NCBI GenBank assembly: GCA_011322445.1
Contig: DRMV01000041.1
Location: 1 to 64,000 of the forward strand
DNA from: Chloroflexota bacterium
Lineage (GTDB): Bacteria; Chloroflexota; Anaerolineae; Anaerolineales; DRMV01
Direction: 5' to 3'
Length of the DNA stretch: 64,000 bases
The number at the start of each line of letters is the position of its first letter. Within the stretch, counting starts at the first letter, position 1. A program made the translations under genes and the position numbers. Under the pieces are notes generated by a model. The model ran no database searches. It had not been told where the DNA came from and was given only the letters and a program-made list of their open reading frames with translations. Positions 27,772 through 36,952 of the stretch are shown piece after piece.

Positions 27772-28329
27772 ATGATCAAAGATGCCCTCAAAGATGCCGA
27801 ACATCGGATGCAAGGCGCACTTCGGGCCTTGGAGGAAGACCTGGCAGGCATCCGCACCGGTCGCGCCACCCCCGCACTGGTGGAGCGGCTGGAAGTGGAG
27901 TATTACGGCACTCCGACGCCCTTGATGCAACTGGCTTCCATTAGCGTGCCGGAGCCGCGCCAGTTGCTCATCAAGCCTTTCGACCCCTCCACGCTGCGGG
28001 CTATTGAGCGCGCCATCATGACCTCTGACCTGGGTATCAACCCCAACAACGATGGCAAGAACATCCGCCTGATTTTGCCGCCGCTCACCGAAGAGCGCCG
28101 CCGCGAACTGGTGAAGGTGGTGCACCACCGCGTTGAAGAAGCGCGGGTAGCCATCCGCAACGTTCGCCGCGATGTCAAGCGGGACTTGAAAGAATTTGAG
28201 GACGAGAAACTGATTTCTGAAGACGAGCGCAAGCGGGCAGAAGACCAGTTGGATGACCTGACCAAGGAATACATCGAAAAGGCCGAAGCCCTGGGCGACC
28301 GCAAAGAAAAAGAAGTGATGGAGGTGTAG
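27772..28329 (+). CDS. frr: Ribosome recycling factor
   Basis: 185 aa, the usual length. Splits post-termination ribosomes with EF-G. Starts MIKDALKDAEHRMQGALRAL; the family core LAGIRTGRATPALVERLEVE and ISVPEPRQLLIKPFD are present, and domain I helices end EKAEALGDRKEKEVMEV. ATG 27772 is preceded by GGAGGAGG; the open frame extends upstream without support. First gene of the frr-uppS-cdsA-glpX row. Confidence 0.96.
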   Translation: MIKDALKDAEHRMQGALRALEEDLAGIRTGRATPALVERLEVEYYGTPTPLMQLASISVPEPRQLLIKPFDPSTLRAIERAIMTSDLGINPNNDGKNIRLILPPLTEERRRELVKVVHHRVEEARVAIRNVRRDVKRDLKEFEDEKLISEDERKRAEDQLDDLTKEYIEKAEALGDRKEKEVMEV

Positions 28330-28330
28330 A

Positions 28331-29077
28331 TTGTCTGCCCCTCCCCCCACGGCTTCGCAACTCGACCCTGCTTGGGAAGTCCCCGCGCATATTGCCATCA
28401 TCATGGATGGCAATGGACGCTGGGCACGGCAGCGCAACCTGCCGCGGCTGGCAGGCCATCGCGCCGGCACCGAAAACCTGCGGCGGGTGATTCGCGCCTG
28501 CGTGGAATTCGGTATCCGCTATCTGACGATCTATGCCTTCTCCACCGAAAACTGGGCGCGCCCTCGCGAAGAGGTGGAAGGGCTGATGGAAATCATGGAA
28601 GAGTTCATCGACAAGGAACTCGATGAACTGGATGCCGAAGGGGTGCAAGTTTGGCACCTTGGCAAACTGGAAGGGGTGCGGCCTGCTTTGCAGGCCAAAA
28701 TTCGGGATGCCGTCGAGCGGACCCGCCACAACCAGCGGCTGGTGCTCAATGTGGCGTTCAACTACGGCGGGCGCGACGAAATCGTGCAGGCGGTGCGGCG
28801 CATCGTGCGCGAAGGCATTCCCGCGGAAGCCATCACCGAGGAAACCATCGCCGACCGTCTCTATACCGCAGGCATGCCCGACCCCGATCTGGTCATCCGC
28901 ACTTCAGGCGAAATTCGCACCAGCAACTTCTTGCTGTGGCAATCGGCCTACGCCGAGTGGTATTTCACGCCGGTTTACTGGCCTGACTTCGGGCGCGAAA
29001 ATCTGCTGGAAGCCATTGCAGACTATAACCGCCGCGAGCGGCGCTTTGGGCGCGTGCTCGACCCGGATGAGGGATGA
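28331..29077 (+). CDS. uppS: Isoprenyl transferase (undecaprenyl diphosphate synthase)
   Basis: 248 aa. Makes the C55 lipid carrier for cell-wall and polysaccharide synthesis by cis-condensation of isopentenyl diphosphate. Catalytic Asp26 is in IAIIMDGNGRWARQR; AFSTENWARPREEV and the C-terminal VIRTSGEIRTSNFLLWQ are diagnostic. TTG start one base after the frr stop, with GGAGG at the end of frr, so translation is coupled. Confidence 0.95.
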   Translation: MSAPPPTASQLDPAWEVPAHIAIIMDGNGRWARQRNLPRLAGHRAGTENLRRVIRACVEFGIRYLTIYAFSTENWARPREEVEGLMEIMEEFIDKELDELDAEGVQVWHLGKLEGVRPALQAKIRDAVERTRHNQRLVLNVAFNYGGRDEIVQAVRRIVREGIPAEAITEETIADRLYTAGMPDPDLVIRTSGEIRTSNFLLWQSAYAEWYFTPVYWPDFGRENLLEAIADYNRRERRFGRVLDPDEG

Positions 29078-29089
29078 GAAGGAGACCTG

Positions 29090-29908
29090 ATGCTCAAACA
29101 ACGGGTGCTGGTAGCGGCTTTGCTTCTGCCGATTGGAATAGCCCTGATTTTCTTTGGCGGCCTGCCGTACCTTCTGCTGGTCGCCTTTTTTATGTTGGTG
29201 GCAGTGTGGGAATATGCCAATTTGTTTGCGGCGTTGGGGCGGCGGCCTGCGCGCGGGCTGATGATGCTGGGCGCGGCGGTGTTGCTGCTTTCCCGCTTTT
29301 TTGCCAGTTTTCGGTACGACGCGCATCTTTTGGCTGCCCTGGTGCTGCTGACGCTGGTTTACCACATGGCCGACTACGAGCGCGGGGCGCCGGAAAGCGC
29401 CACCGATTTCGCGGTTTCCCTGAGCGGCATCCTCTACGTGGGCTTTATCGGGGCTTACATGGTCTCGTTGCGGCTGGTTCCCAATGGCGCGTGGTGGGTC
29501 TTGCTGGCCCTGGCAACCATCTGGATTGCCGATAGTGGGGCCTACTTTGCCGGGCGCGCCTGGGGCAAGCACAAACTCAGCCCGCGCCTCAGCCCCAAGA
29601 AAACCTGGGAAGGCTACCTCGCGGGCGTGGTGAGCGGTACGCTCGCAGGCGCCGTGCTGGCAGCGGGCTTCCCCCTGGTGGCTGCACACCCCTTAACGGG
29701 CATGACGTGGGGCTATGGTGCCTTGCTGGGCGCGCTCATCAGCACCCTGGCGCCCCTGGGCGACCTGGGCGAAAGCCTGTTCAAGCGCCAGGCCGGTGTC
29801 AAGGATTCCGGCAATCTGCTGCCGGGGCACGGCGGCGCGTTCGACCGCGTGGATTCCTGGCTCTGGGCTGGTTTGATTGCTTACTATTTCGTTACACTGT
29901 TGACCTAA
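29090..29908 (+). CDS. cdsA: Phosphatidate cytidylyltransferase
   Basis: 272 aa, multi-pass inner-membrane enzyme that turns phosphatidate and CTP into CDP-diacylglycerol. About seven hydrophobic helices. The signature at the end reads SPKKTWEGYLAG, then KDSGNLLPGHGGAFDRVDSW. Lies 12 nt after uppS in the classical frr-uppS-cdsA order. Confidence 0.95.
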   Translation: MLKQRVLVAALLLPIGIALIFFGGLPYLLLVAFFMLVAVWEYANLFAALGRRPARGLMMLGAAVLLLSRFFASFRYDAHLLAALVLLTLVYHMADYERGAPESATDFAVSLSGILYVGFIGAYMVSLRLVPNGAWWVLLALATIWIADSGAYFAGRAWGKHKLSPRLSPKKTWEGYLAGVVSGTLAGAVLAAGFPLVAAHPLTGMTWGYGALLGALISTLAPLGDLGESLFKRQAGVKDSGNLLPGHGGAFDRVDSWLWAGLIAYYFVTLLT

Positions 29909-29920
29909 AAGGAGGTCGTG

Positions 29921-30910
29921 ATGCCACTTGATACCGCCCCCACGAGGAACCTGGCCCTGGAACTCGTGCGCGTCACCGAGGCTGCTGCGATTGCTGCAGG
30001 CCGCTTCATGGGCCGGGGCGACAAGATTGCTGCCGACCAGGCCGCGGTGGATGCCATGCGGATGGTGCTCAATACCGTGGAGATGGACGGCATCATTGTG
30101 ATTGGCGAAGGCGAGAAAGACGAAGCGCCCATGCTCTACAACGGCGAGCAGGTGGGCACCGGCGAACCGCCCAAAATGGATATTGCCGTGGACCCCATCG
30201 ACGGTACCCGGCCGGTGGCGAAAGGCTTGCCCAATGCCATTGCCACGGTGGCGTTGGCGCCGCGCGGCACCATGTTCGACCCCGGTCCCTTCGTTTACAT
30301 GCACAAAATTGCCGTGGGGCCAGAGGCTCGCGGAATGATTGACGTCAACGCGCCGGTGGAAGCCAACCTGCGCCGGATTGCCAAGGTGAAAGGGAAAGAG
30401 GTCAGCGATTTGACGGTGGTGATTTTGGACCGCCCCCGTCATGAGAAGTTGATTGCCGAAGTGCGGCGGCTGGGGGCGCGCATTCGCCTCATTCCCGACG
30501 GCGATGTGGCCGGCGCGCTGATGACCGCGTGGCCGAATTCGGGCATTGATGTGCTCATGGGCATTGGCGGCACGCCGGAAGGCGTGCTGGCAGCCTGCGC
30601 CCTGCGCGCGATGGGCGGTGAAATTCAGGGCAAACTCTATGCCCGCAACGAGGACGAATTGCGCCGTGGCAAGGAGATAGGCTATGACTTCGACAAGGTG
30701 CTGACGATGGACGACCTGGTGGCTTCCGATGATGTGTTCTTCGCGGCCACCGGCATCACCGATGGCGAACTGTTGCGGGGCGTGAAATACCGCGGCGACG
30801 TGGTACGCACCCATAGCCTGGTGGTGCGCGGCCTGACCGGCACGGTGCGTGAAATCTTTACCCGTCACCGCATTGAGAAAGCCAACGCCATTGTCGAACC
30901 CAAAATTTAG
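29921..30910 (+). CDS. glpX: Fructose-1,6-bisphosphatase class II
   Basis: 329 aa. Gluconeogenic removal of the 1-phosphate from fructose-1,6-bisphosphate. Shows the GlpX pattern GEGEKDEAPMLYNGEQVG and the metal site MDIAVDPIDGTRPVAKG, then GIGGTPEGVLAACALRAMGG. ATG 29921 has AAGGAGG at good spacing; a GTG three bases earlier is less likely. It replaces the dxr/rseP genes that usually follow cdsA. Confidence 0.94.
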   Translation: MPLDTAPTRNLALELVRVTEAAAIAAGRFMGRGDKIAADQAAVDAMRMVLNTVEMDGIIVIGEGEKDEAPMLYNGEQVGTGEPPKMDIAVDPIDGTRPVAKGLPNAIATVALAPRGTMFDPGPFVYMHKIAVGPEARGMIDVNAPVEANLRRIAKVKGKEVSDLTVVILDRPRHEKLIAEVRRLGARIRLIPDGDVAGALMTAWPNSGIDVLMGIGGTPEGVLAACALRAMGGEIQGKLYARNEDELRRGKEIGYDFDKVLTMDDLVASDDVFFAATGITDGELLRGVKYRGDVVRTHSLVVRGLTGTVREIFTRHRIEKANAIVEPKI

Positions 30911-30950
30911 GCATTCCCTCGGGAAAGCCTCGTAGGTCGGTGCACGAAAC

Positions 30951-31002
30951 CGCAGATGCCGCAGGTTACACAGGATTCTCTGTGAAATCTGCGGCATCTG
31001 CG
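30951..31002. repeat. 14-bp hairpin of a dispersed repeat
   Basis: CGCAGATGCCGCAG (30951-30964) pairs perfectly with 30989-31002; an inner CACAG/CTGTG stem extends it. The minus-strand text AGATTTCACAGA recurs in plus orientation at about 36866-36877. There is no T-run, so it is not a clear glpX terminator. Confidence 0.75.
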
Positions 31003-31020
31003 TTCTAAACGCAGAAGTGC

Positions 31021-31060
31021 GGAGAAGCGCAAAGAAGCGCAAAGAAGCGCAAAGACGCGG
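31021..31060. repeat. 10-bp minisatellite
   Basis: About four tandem copies of a decamer close to AAAGAAGCGC; two copies (31031-31050) are identical. Confidence 0.8.
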
Positions 31061-31184
31061 AGAAAATCTGTGGTTGCCTTTGGCGTGCGGCGACTCGATG
31101 CCGCACGCCGAAAAAATCGGTGTGCATCGGTGGGCGCCAAGCGGGCACAGGGCATCACCGCACGGGGCATCACCACCGAGGGCC

Positions 31185-32930
31185 TCACACTTCCACCAAA
31201 TTCTGCCGCTGCAAATCCCACAGGCGGCGATAGAGCCCCCCGCGCGCGAGCAGATCGGTGTGGGTGCCGCGCTCGGCCACTTCCCCCTTATAGAGCACCA
31301 CGATTTCGTCCATCGCCTCCAGCCCCACCAGGTTGTGCGTCACCCACAGCACGCTGCGGCCGCGGGTGGTCTCCAGCAGGGTGTCCACCAATGCCTGCTC
31401 GGTGAGCGCGTCGAGGTTGGCGGTCGGCTCGTCGAGGAGCAAAATCGGTGCGTCGCGCAGCAGGGCTCGCGCGAGCGCGAGGCGCTGGCGCTGCCCGCCG
31501 CTGAGTTGCAGGCCCTGGCCGCCCAGGTCGGTGTCGTAGCCCTGGGGCAGGGTGTGCAGCCAGTCGGCGAGGCGCACGGCTTCCATCACGGCGTCTAAGC
31601 GGGCGTCGTCGGCGTCGGGCGCGGCGAGGAGCAGGTTTTCCCGCAGGGTGCCGCTGAAAATGAAGGGCTTTTGCCGTACCACCGCGAAACGGCTGCGCAC
31701 CTCGTCGGGCAGCAACTCCCGCAGGTCGCGCCCGCCCAAAGTGATGCGCCCTTCGTCGTATTCCCAAAACCGCAGCAGCAGGGCAATCAGGGTGGATTTC
31801 CCCGCGCCGCTGGGGCCCACCACCGCGACGCGTTTGCCTTCGGGCAGGTCGAGGGAAACCTGCCGCAGCGCGGGCGGCTCATCGGGGGCGTAGCGGAAGG
31901 TGAGGGCTTCCACCCGCAGGTCGTTGGCCGCGGGCAATGCGGCGGGGTGGGCGGGCGGCTTCACGGCGGGCTCGGCGTCCACGAGTTCAAAGAGGCGGCG
32001 GGCGGCGGCGAGGTTGCTTTCCAGGAAGGCGGCCGCGGTGGGCAGGCCAAAGGCGGCTTCGTAGCCACTGAGCGCCACCAGCACCAACGCCACCCAGGTC
32101 ACGCCGCCCAGCGCGCCCGCCCGCACTAACGGCACGCCCAGCAGCAGCACCGCAAGCATCCCCAGCCCCGAGAAGAGGATTTGCAGCGCCTGCTCCGCGC
32201 CTTCCAGCGAGGCCATTGCAGCCTGCGCGCCGAGGATTTCCTCGCCTAAGCGCAGAGCCAGGCGGCGCTGGGTGGTGGCGTAGTTGTAAGCCAGGGCGTC
32301 TGCCAGCCCCTGCACATGGTCCACCAGCGCGGCGTTGAGGGCTGCCCGGCGGGAAACCAGCACCTGCCCGGCGCGGCGGGCGCGCAGCCGCGCCCATACC
32401 GGCACCGCCACTGCCGCCAGCAGGAAGAAGACCAGCCACGCCAGCCCTAAGCGGGGGGCAAAGGCCGCCAAAAAGCCGGTCAGCAGCACGGCGGTCAGCG
32501 TGGCAACCCACGGCGGGGCGAGCACCCGCACGAAGAAGTTTTCTAAGGTGCGGATGTCGGCGATGATGCGCGCCAGCAGGTCGCCGCTGCGGTAACGCTG
32601 CAGGCGGGCGGGGGCCAGGGGTTCCAGCGCGGCGTAGAACCACACCCGCAGGCGGCTGAGCACCCGAAAGGTGGTGTCGTGGGAAATCAGCCGCTCGCCA
32701 TAGCGGAACGCGCCGCGGGCGATGCCGAAGAAGCGCACGCCCACGATGGCGACGTTCAGGTCGCCGATGGGCGGATGCAGCGCGGCTTTGGCGATAATCC
32801 ACGCACCGGTGCCCAGCAGCCCCACGCTGCTCAACACGGTGGCTGCCCCCAGCAGCACCGAGGCGAGCACCATCTTCCAGAACGGCGCGACCATGCGCAA
32901 CAGGCGGTGGAAGGCTTGCCCGTTGGTCAT
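31185..32930 (-). CDS. cydC: CydC-like ABC transporter (thiol exporter half)
   Basis: 581 aa. Six-helix membrane domain plus ATPase. The N-terminal half has CydC hallmarks (LSSVGLLGTGAWIIAKAAL, FRYGERLISHDTTFRVLSRL). The ATPase has VVGPSGAGKSTL, LSGGQRQRLALARALL and ILLLDEPTANLD. CydDC exports cysteine/glutathione for cytochrome bd assembly, but no cydD or cydAB gene is adjacent, so the partner is elsewhere or the protein works as a homodimer. Its ATG overlaps the acetyltransferase stop by 4 nt. Confidence 0.83.
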   Translation of the reverse strand: MTNGQAFHRLLRMVAPFWKMVLASVLLGAATVLSSVGLLGTGAWIIAKAALHPPIGDLNVAIVGVRFFGIARGAFRYGERLISHDTTFRVLSRLRVWFYAALEPLAPARLQRYRSGDLLARIIADIRTLENFFVRVLAPPWVATLTAVLLTGFLAAFAPRLGLAWLVFFLLAAVAVPVWARLRARRAGQVLVSRRAALNAALVDHVQGLADALAYNYATTQRRLALRLGEEILGAQAAMASLEGAEQALQILFSGLGMLAVLLLGVPLVRAGALGGVTWVALVLVALSGYEAAFGLPTAAAFLESNLAAARRLFELVDAEPAVKPPAHPAALPAANDLRVEALTFRYAPDEPPALRQVSLDLPEGKRVAVVGPSGAGKSTLIALLLRFWEYDEGRITLGGRDLRELLPDEVRSRFAVVRQKPFIFSGTLRENLLLAAPDADDARLDAVMEAVRLADWLHTLPQGYDTDLGGQGLQLSGGQRQRLALARALLRDAPILLLDEPTANLDALTEQALVDTLLETTRGRSVLWVTHNLVGLEAMDEIVVLYKGEVAERGTHTDLLARGGLYRRLWDLQRQNLVEV

Positions 32931-33496
32931 GCGCGTGCCTCCTCGCCCGCGGCGCGCAGGCGCTCGTATTCCGGCTTGAGGATGGCATACATCAGCATGT
33001 CGTGGTACTGCTCCCAGCGGAAGACGGCAGCCCGCCGCGTACCTTCGTAGGTCATGCCAATTTTCTGCATCACCCGCCCTGAAGCGGGGTTGGTATGAAA
33101 GTGCTGTGCCTGAATGCGGTATAGCCCCGCTTTGCCAAAGCCATAGGCCAGCACCGCGCGGGCGGCTTCGGTGGTGTAGCCCTGCCCCCAGAAGGCTTTG
33201 CCCAGCCAGTAGGCCAGTTCGCCGACGTGGCGGGCAGTGAGGAAGCGCAATTCAATCGCACCCATCAGCTGGCCGGTGTGCGCCTCGGTGATGGCCCAAA
33301 CGAGGCGCTCGCCGCGCTCGGCCGCGGGGGCGTGGGTGGCAATCCATGCCCGCGCGTGGGCTTCGGTGTAAGGGAAAGGGATGGTGGTGGTTTTCGCCAC
33401 CGCGCGGTCGTTGGCGAGGCGCGCCAGCGTGGGAATGTCGTCCTCGGTGAAGGGGCGCAATCTCAGGCGCTCGGTGGTCAAAGGGGGAATGGTCAT
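32927..33496 (-). CDS. GNAT acetyltransferase (RimJ/RimL-like)
   Basis: 189 aa from ATG 33496 (an upstream alternative adds 18 residues). Starts LTTERLRLRPFTEDDIPTLA as in the ribosomal-protein acetyltransferase branch. The acetyl-CoA loop is FWGQGYTTEAARAVLAYGF, followed by NPASGRVMQKIGM. Substrate unknown. Overlaps cydC by 4 nt and is co-transcribed with it. Confidence 0.88.
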   Translation of the reverse strand: MTIPPLTTERLRLRPFTEDDIPTLARLANDRAVAKTTTIPFPYTEAHARAWIATHAPAAERGERLVWAITEAHTGQLMGAIELRFLTARHVGELAYWLGKAFWGQGYTTEAARAVLAYGFGKAGLYRIQAQHFHTNPASGRVMQKIGMTYEGTRRAAVFRWEQYHDMLMYAILKPEYERLRAAGEEARA

Positions 33497-33564
33497 GAGG
33501 CTCTCTGTGTTGGGTGGGGGTGAGGCTTTGCGGGTTGGGGCACATGCCACCCCGTCGCGCTGCG

Positions 33565-33570
33565 ATTATA
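33565..33570 (-). promoter_or_regulatory. -10 box of the acetyltransferase-cydC unit
   Basis: Minus-strand TATAAT 68 nt before the acetyltransferase ATG; -35 not convincing. Confidence 0.4.
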
Positions 33571-33590
33571 ACTGAATTTGGCTTTAACGC

Positions 33591-33626
33591 GAGCAGGCGG
33601 CCTGCATGGCTGCAAGCCGCCTGCTC
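33591..33626 (-). terminator. Strong hairpin after the gltD-like gene
   Basis: GAGCAGGCGG pairs with CCGCCTGCTC (10 bp), and the loop continues to pair. It lies 20 nt past the gltD-like stop codon. No T-run follows on the minus strand, so termination may be weak or factor-assisted. Confidence 0.5.
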
Positions 33627-33645
33627 CAGCGAAGGAGGAGAGGAG

Positions 33646-35142
33646 TCAAGGAGCGGGCTGCAAGGCGTCTTCGCTTTGCTGGCCCTCTGCCTTCTCCAAA
33701 CTCAGGAGGTATTCGTGGATCGCAGCAGCCGAGCGACGACCGGCGGCCACTGCAGTTACCACCAAATCTGGGCCGGTCTCGGCATCGCCGCCGGCGTAGA
33801 CGCCGGGGCGAGAGGTCGCACCGGTTTCGGGGTCGGTGACGATGAGACCCCAGTTGTAAGTCTTCAGGTCGGGCGTGGTTTTGCCGATGGTTTCATCAGG
33901 CCAGTAGCCAATCGCCAGCACGATGATGTCGGCAGGCATGGTGAAGTTGGAGCCTTCGATGGGAATCGGGCGGCGGCGGCCGCTTTCATCAGGCTCGCCC
34001 AGTTTCATGCGCACGCATTCCACGGCTTTCAGGCGGCCGTTCTCGTCGCCGATGAACTTCACCGGCTGGGTGAGGAACTGGTATTCCGCACCTTCTTCCC
34101 GCGCCCAGGTACGGTCTTTCACCCCACCGGGCATTTCGGCTTCCGAGCGGCGGTAAACGCACGTCACCTTGGCGGCGTTCAGGCGCACCGAGGTCCGCAA
34201 GCAGTCGGCGGCCGTGTCGCCACCGCCGACCACGATAACGTGCTTGCCTTCGATTTCCAGGGGGCCTTTGCCCTGATATTCCTCCGGCCAGATTTCCGGC
34301 GGCACGTTGGCGCGCACCAGATATTCGGTTGCCGGATAAACGCCTTCCAGGTCGTTGCCTTCCACCTTCATGGGGGCGTCGACATTCGCGCCCACGCCGA
34401 TGAAGACGGCTTCGAAACCTTCGGCAAACAGGTCGTCGATGGTTTTGTCGACGCCGATTTTGGTGTTGAAAACAAACTTAACGCCCGCTTGCTTTAAATC
34501 TTCAATGCGGGCGAAAACCACGTCTTTAGGCAGTTTGAAGTTGGGGATGCCGTAAACCAGCAAGCCGCCGGGTGCGGGTTTGGCGTCGAACACGGTCACA
34601 TCGTGGCCTTTTTGGCGCAATTGTTCGGCGCAGGAAAGCCCGGCAGGGCCAGCCCCCACAATGGCGACGCTGTGGCCGGTGGGCTTTCCGACCGGCACCT
34701 CGACGAGGCCGCCCTTGACCCGCCGCTCGTAGTCCACCACGAAGCGTTCCAACATGCCGGTCTGCACCGTGCCGTCGTAAGCCGAGCGCACGCACCCCCC
34801 CTGGCAGAGCACTTCGTGCGGGCACACCCGGCTGCACACTTCGGGCATGGAACTGGTTTCCCGGTAGAGCGCGGCGGCTTCCAGGAAGCGCCCTTGCTCG
34901 ATGAGCCACATGGCGGAGGGGATGTCGTTGTGGACCGGGCAGGCTTCCATGCATGGTGCAGGGTCAGGGCAGTGAATACAGCGAGACGCCTCCCGTTGGG
35001 CTTCTTCCGGCGTCAACGGAATGTGGATGTCGTCGAAGTCGCAAATGCGTTCCTGCGGATCGCGCAACGGCAGTTCCAGATAGGGGATAACCAACCGCTG
35101 CTTGCGATCGATGGGCAGGGTCTCGCTGGGCACTTTCTGCAT
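33646..35142 (-). CDS. GltD/NfnB-like NADPH oxidoreductase
   Basis: 498 aa. FAD protein with an N-terminal double [4Fe-4S] domain (SRCIHCPDPAPCMEACP, CSRVCPHEVLCQGGC), then the FAD site VAIVGAGPAGLSCAEQL and NADPH site VIVVGGGDTAADC. It matches the glutamate synthase small subunit and its relatives (homotetrameric GltA, NfnB). No gltB or nfnA neighbour allows a choice, so a stand-alone form or a partner elsewhere is likely. ATG is preceded by GGAGGTG. Confidence 0.85.
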   Translation of the reverse strand: MQKVPSETLPIDRKQRLVIPYLELPLRDPQERICDFDDIHIPLTPEEAQREASRCIHCPDPAPCMEACPVHNDIPSAMWLIEQGRFLEAAALYRETSSMPEVCSRVCPHEVLCQGGCVRSAYDGTVQTGMLERFVVDYERRVKGGLVEVPVGKPTGHSVAIVGAGPAGLSCAEQLRQKGHDVTVFDAKPAPGGLLVYGIPNFKLPKDVVFARIEDLKQAGVKFVFNTKIGVDKTIDDLFAEGFEAVFIGVGANVDAPMKVEGNDLEGVYPATEYLVRANVPPEIWPEEYQGKGPLEIEGKHVIVVGGGDTAADCLRTSVRLNAAKVTCVYRRSEAEMPGGVKDRTWAREEGAEYQFLTQPVKFIGDENGRLKAVECVRMKLGEPDESGRRRPIPIEGSNFTMPADIIVLAIGYWPDETIGKTTPDLKTYNWGLIVTDPETGATSRPGVYAGGDAETGPDLVVTAVAAGRRSAAAIHEYLLSLEKAEGQQSEDALQPAP

Positions 35143-35255
35143 TACACACCTCCTCTCCTACCTTCGCTAAGGTGGCTTAATCCATACCAGAAAATGGTTT
35201 TTTTCGCAGGTGACGGTTGTCACGAAACGCCTTGGGCGTTTTCGGTTTGCAAATT

Positions 35256-36782
35256 TTACCGCGAAAGCGAATTTTTTGCCTCTCGGCATTGGCAGGCTTC
35301 CTTGACTTGCTGGCCGCGGCGCAGGAAGCCATCGTAGGGGCGGCCTGTGCCGCTGGAAACCCAGCCATCCAGCACCCAGGGCAGGTCGCGGTCGGCGGAA
35401 ATCCACTCGCCATTGTATTTGCGGGCGATGTGGAGGTGGGTGGCATTGGCCAGGCCGCCTTCGCAAGAAGGGTGCCCGATGCGTTCCCCGGCGTGCAGGT
35501 AGGTGCCGGGCGCGACGCGGCCTTCGTCGGCAATGTGCAGGTAGAGCACATCCCAGCCGGTCTGCTCGTAGCCGTCGCCGTCCAGGTCGAGCATCACCAC
35601 GCCATCGGCTGCCCGCACCACCAGGCCGTCGGCCACGGCAACCGCCCAGGCCTTGCTGACCTGGCAGCCGCCGTTGGGGGGCAGGTCGCTGGGGGCGAAA
35701 TCCAGCGCGGCCCAGGCCGAGCCGTCGCCCCAGGCGCTGTGCGGCCCGCCGGTGAAATACCACACCACGCCGGGTTCGAAGGGCAGTTGCATGGGCGGCT
35801 GGGTCAGGCCGGGCGGCACGAGGGGGTCTACGGTGTAGTCAAAAGGATAGCCAAAGAGGCGGAGGTAGGTCGCGGCCAGGCCTTCCGGGCCGACGTCGTG
35901 CTGCCAGTCCTGCAGGTCATCCACCAGGGCAAAGAAATGCTGCACGGCCGCGGTTCCGGCGTTCACGCTGGGGTTGGGGCGCACCAGCAGGCCATCGGCC
36001 AGCACGAAAGCGCCCAGGGCATTGACCCGCCAGAGGTAGTAGCCCCGGTTGAGTTCATTGGCCGCCCAGTGGAGTTGCCGCCAAAGGCCTTCCCGTTGCG
36101 GGTCGCGCCAGCCGAAGGGGTAGGCGCGCTGCTGCTCAGGGATTTCGGTGTGCGTCACCCAGCCGCTTTGGTATTCCAGCAGCGCCAGCAGCAGCCGCGG
36201 GTTGACAGAATAATCGCGCGCCACCCGCGCCAGCATCTCGTCGCCGCGCATCGTCGTGCCGTGGACGTCTTCCTGATAGGTCGCCAGGAAACCGCCCGCT
36301 TTGGCGACGAAGGCTTTCACATCGAAAGCCGCGTTGCTGGGGCTGGCAACCAGTTCGGCATCGGGGAGGATTTTGAACGCAGGGGCTGCCGCGGCGGGAG
36401 CGGGGGCCGGGATGGTGAGCACCTGCCCTACGGAAAGGGTGTTGAGGTCGGTGAGGTGGTTGGCTTCGGCAATGGCCTGCACGCTCACCTCGAAGCGCCG
36501 TGCCAGCACGGCCAGGGTATCGCCGGGCTGCACCTGATAGCGCTGTTCCTGAGCGCGCAAGGTGGGCAGGGGACGGGGCGGGTTGGGCGTGGGGGAAGGC
36601 GGCGTTTGGCCGGGTTCCCGCACCGGTGTGGCAAAGGGGAGCGAAGAGGGTGTGGCGCCGGAAATCGGCGCGTAGGCCGCGGTAGGCGGCTGCCATGCGG
36701 GGGCGTTCCCGCCCCAGGCGCGCGTGCAGCCCCCCAACAACAACACCCCCACCAGCCAGAGCCATGCTTTGTGGCGCGACAT
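35256..36782 (-). CDS. LysM and M23 peptidase lipoprotein
   Basis: 508 aa. Lipobox LGGC (about Cys19). A Pro-rich linker leads to a LysM domain (YQVQPGDTLAVLARRFEVSV), a middle helical region (about 150-320) that resembles a muralytic or structural domain, and an M23/LytM-like C-terminus with LYLHIAD, GERIGHPSCEGG and THLHIARKYNG. The first metal motif (usual HxxxD) is replaced by a degenerate WAALDFAP, so activity is uncertain. Probably remodels or binds peptidoglycan outside the cell. The -10-like TAAAAT is 6 nt before the ATG. Confidence 0.82.
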   Translation of the reverse strand: MSRHKAWLWLVGVLLLGGCTRAWGGNAPAWQPPTAAYAPISGATPSSLPFATPVREPGQTPPSPTPNPPRPLPTLRAQEQRYQVQPGDTLAVLARRFEVSVQAIAEANHLTDLNTLSVGQVLTIPAPAPAAAAPAFKILPDAELVASPSNAAFDVKAFVAKAGGFLATYQEDVHGTTMRGDEMLARVARDYSVNPRLLLALLEYQSGWVTHTEIPEQQRAYPFGWRDPQREGLWRQLHWAANELNRGYYLWRVNALGAFVLADGLLVRPNPSVNAGTAAVQHFFALVDDLQDWQHDVGPEGLAATYLRLFGYPFDYTVDPLVPPGLTQPPMQLPFEPGVVWYFTGGPHSAWGDGSAWAALDFAPSDLPPNGGCQVSKAWAVAVADGLVVRAADGVVMLDLDGDGYEQTGWDVLYLHIADEGRVAPGTYLHAGERIGHPSCEGGLANATHLHIARKYNGEWISADRDLPWVLDGWVSSGTGRPYDGFLRRGQQVKEACQCREAKNSLSR

Positions 36783-36865
36783 GGCCCCATTTTACAATAA
36801 AACCGTCTCTTTGGCCTCGGTAAAAAGAGAAACCGTCGATTCCGTCGAAAACGCGTCCACAGAGA

Positions 36866-36877
36866 TTTCACAGATTA
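36866..36877. repeat. Second site of the AGATTTCACAGA repeat text
   Basis: The 12-mer AGATTTCACAGA in CACAGAGATTTCACAGATTACAT is shared with the hairpin repeat at 30951-31002 in the opposite orientation. It lies in the 293-bp gap before the formiminotransferase gene, which also has short ATGTAACC direct repeats near 37023-37053. Confidence 0.5.
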
Positions 36878-36943
36878 CATCGGTGGGACGAGAAACGGCA
36901 AAAGCGGGCATTCGCAATTTGCGGGCCGCCGGCTGGCCAAAGT

Positions 36944-36952
36944 GGTAAGATT
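36944..36952 (+). promoter_or_regulatory. Extended -10 candidate of the formiminotransferase gene
   Basis: TGGTAAGAT, 123 nt before the ATG. Confidence 0.35.

Noticed and set aside
35159-35255. Terminator between the LysM-M23 gene and the gltD-like gene
   Set aside because: Short stems (AAACGCC/GGCGTTT and GTGAC/GTCAC) occur, but the T-run is on the wrong side for the minus-strand transcript.
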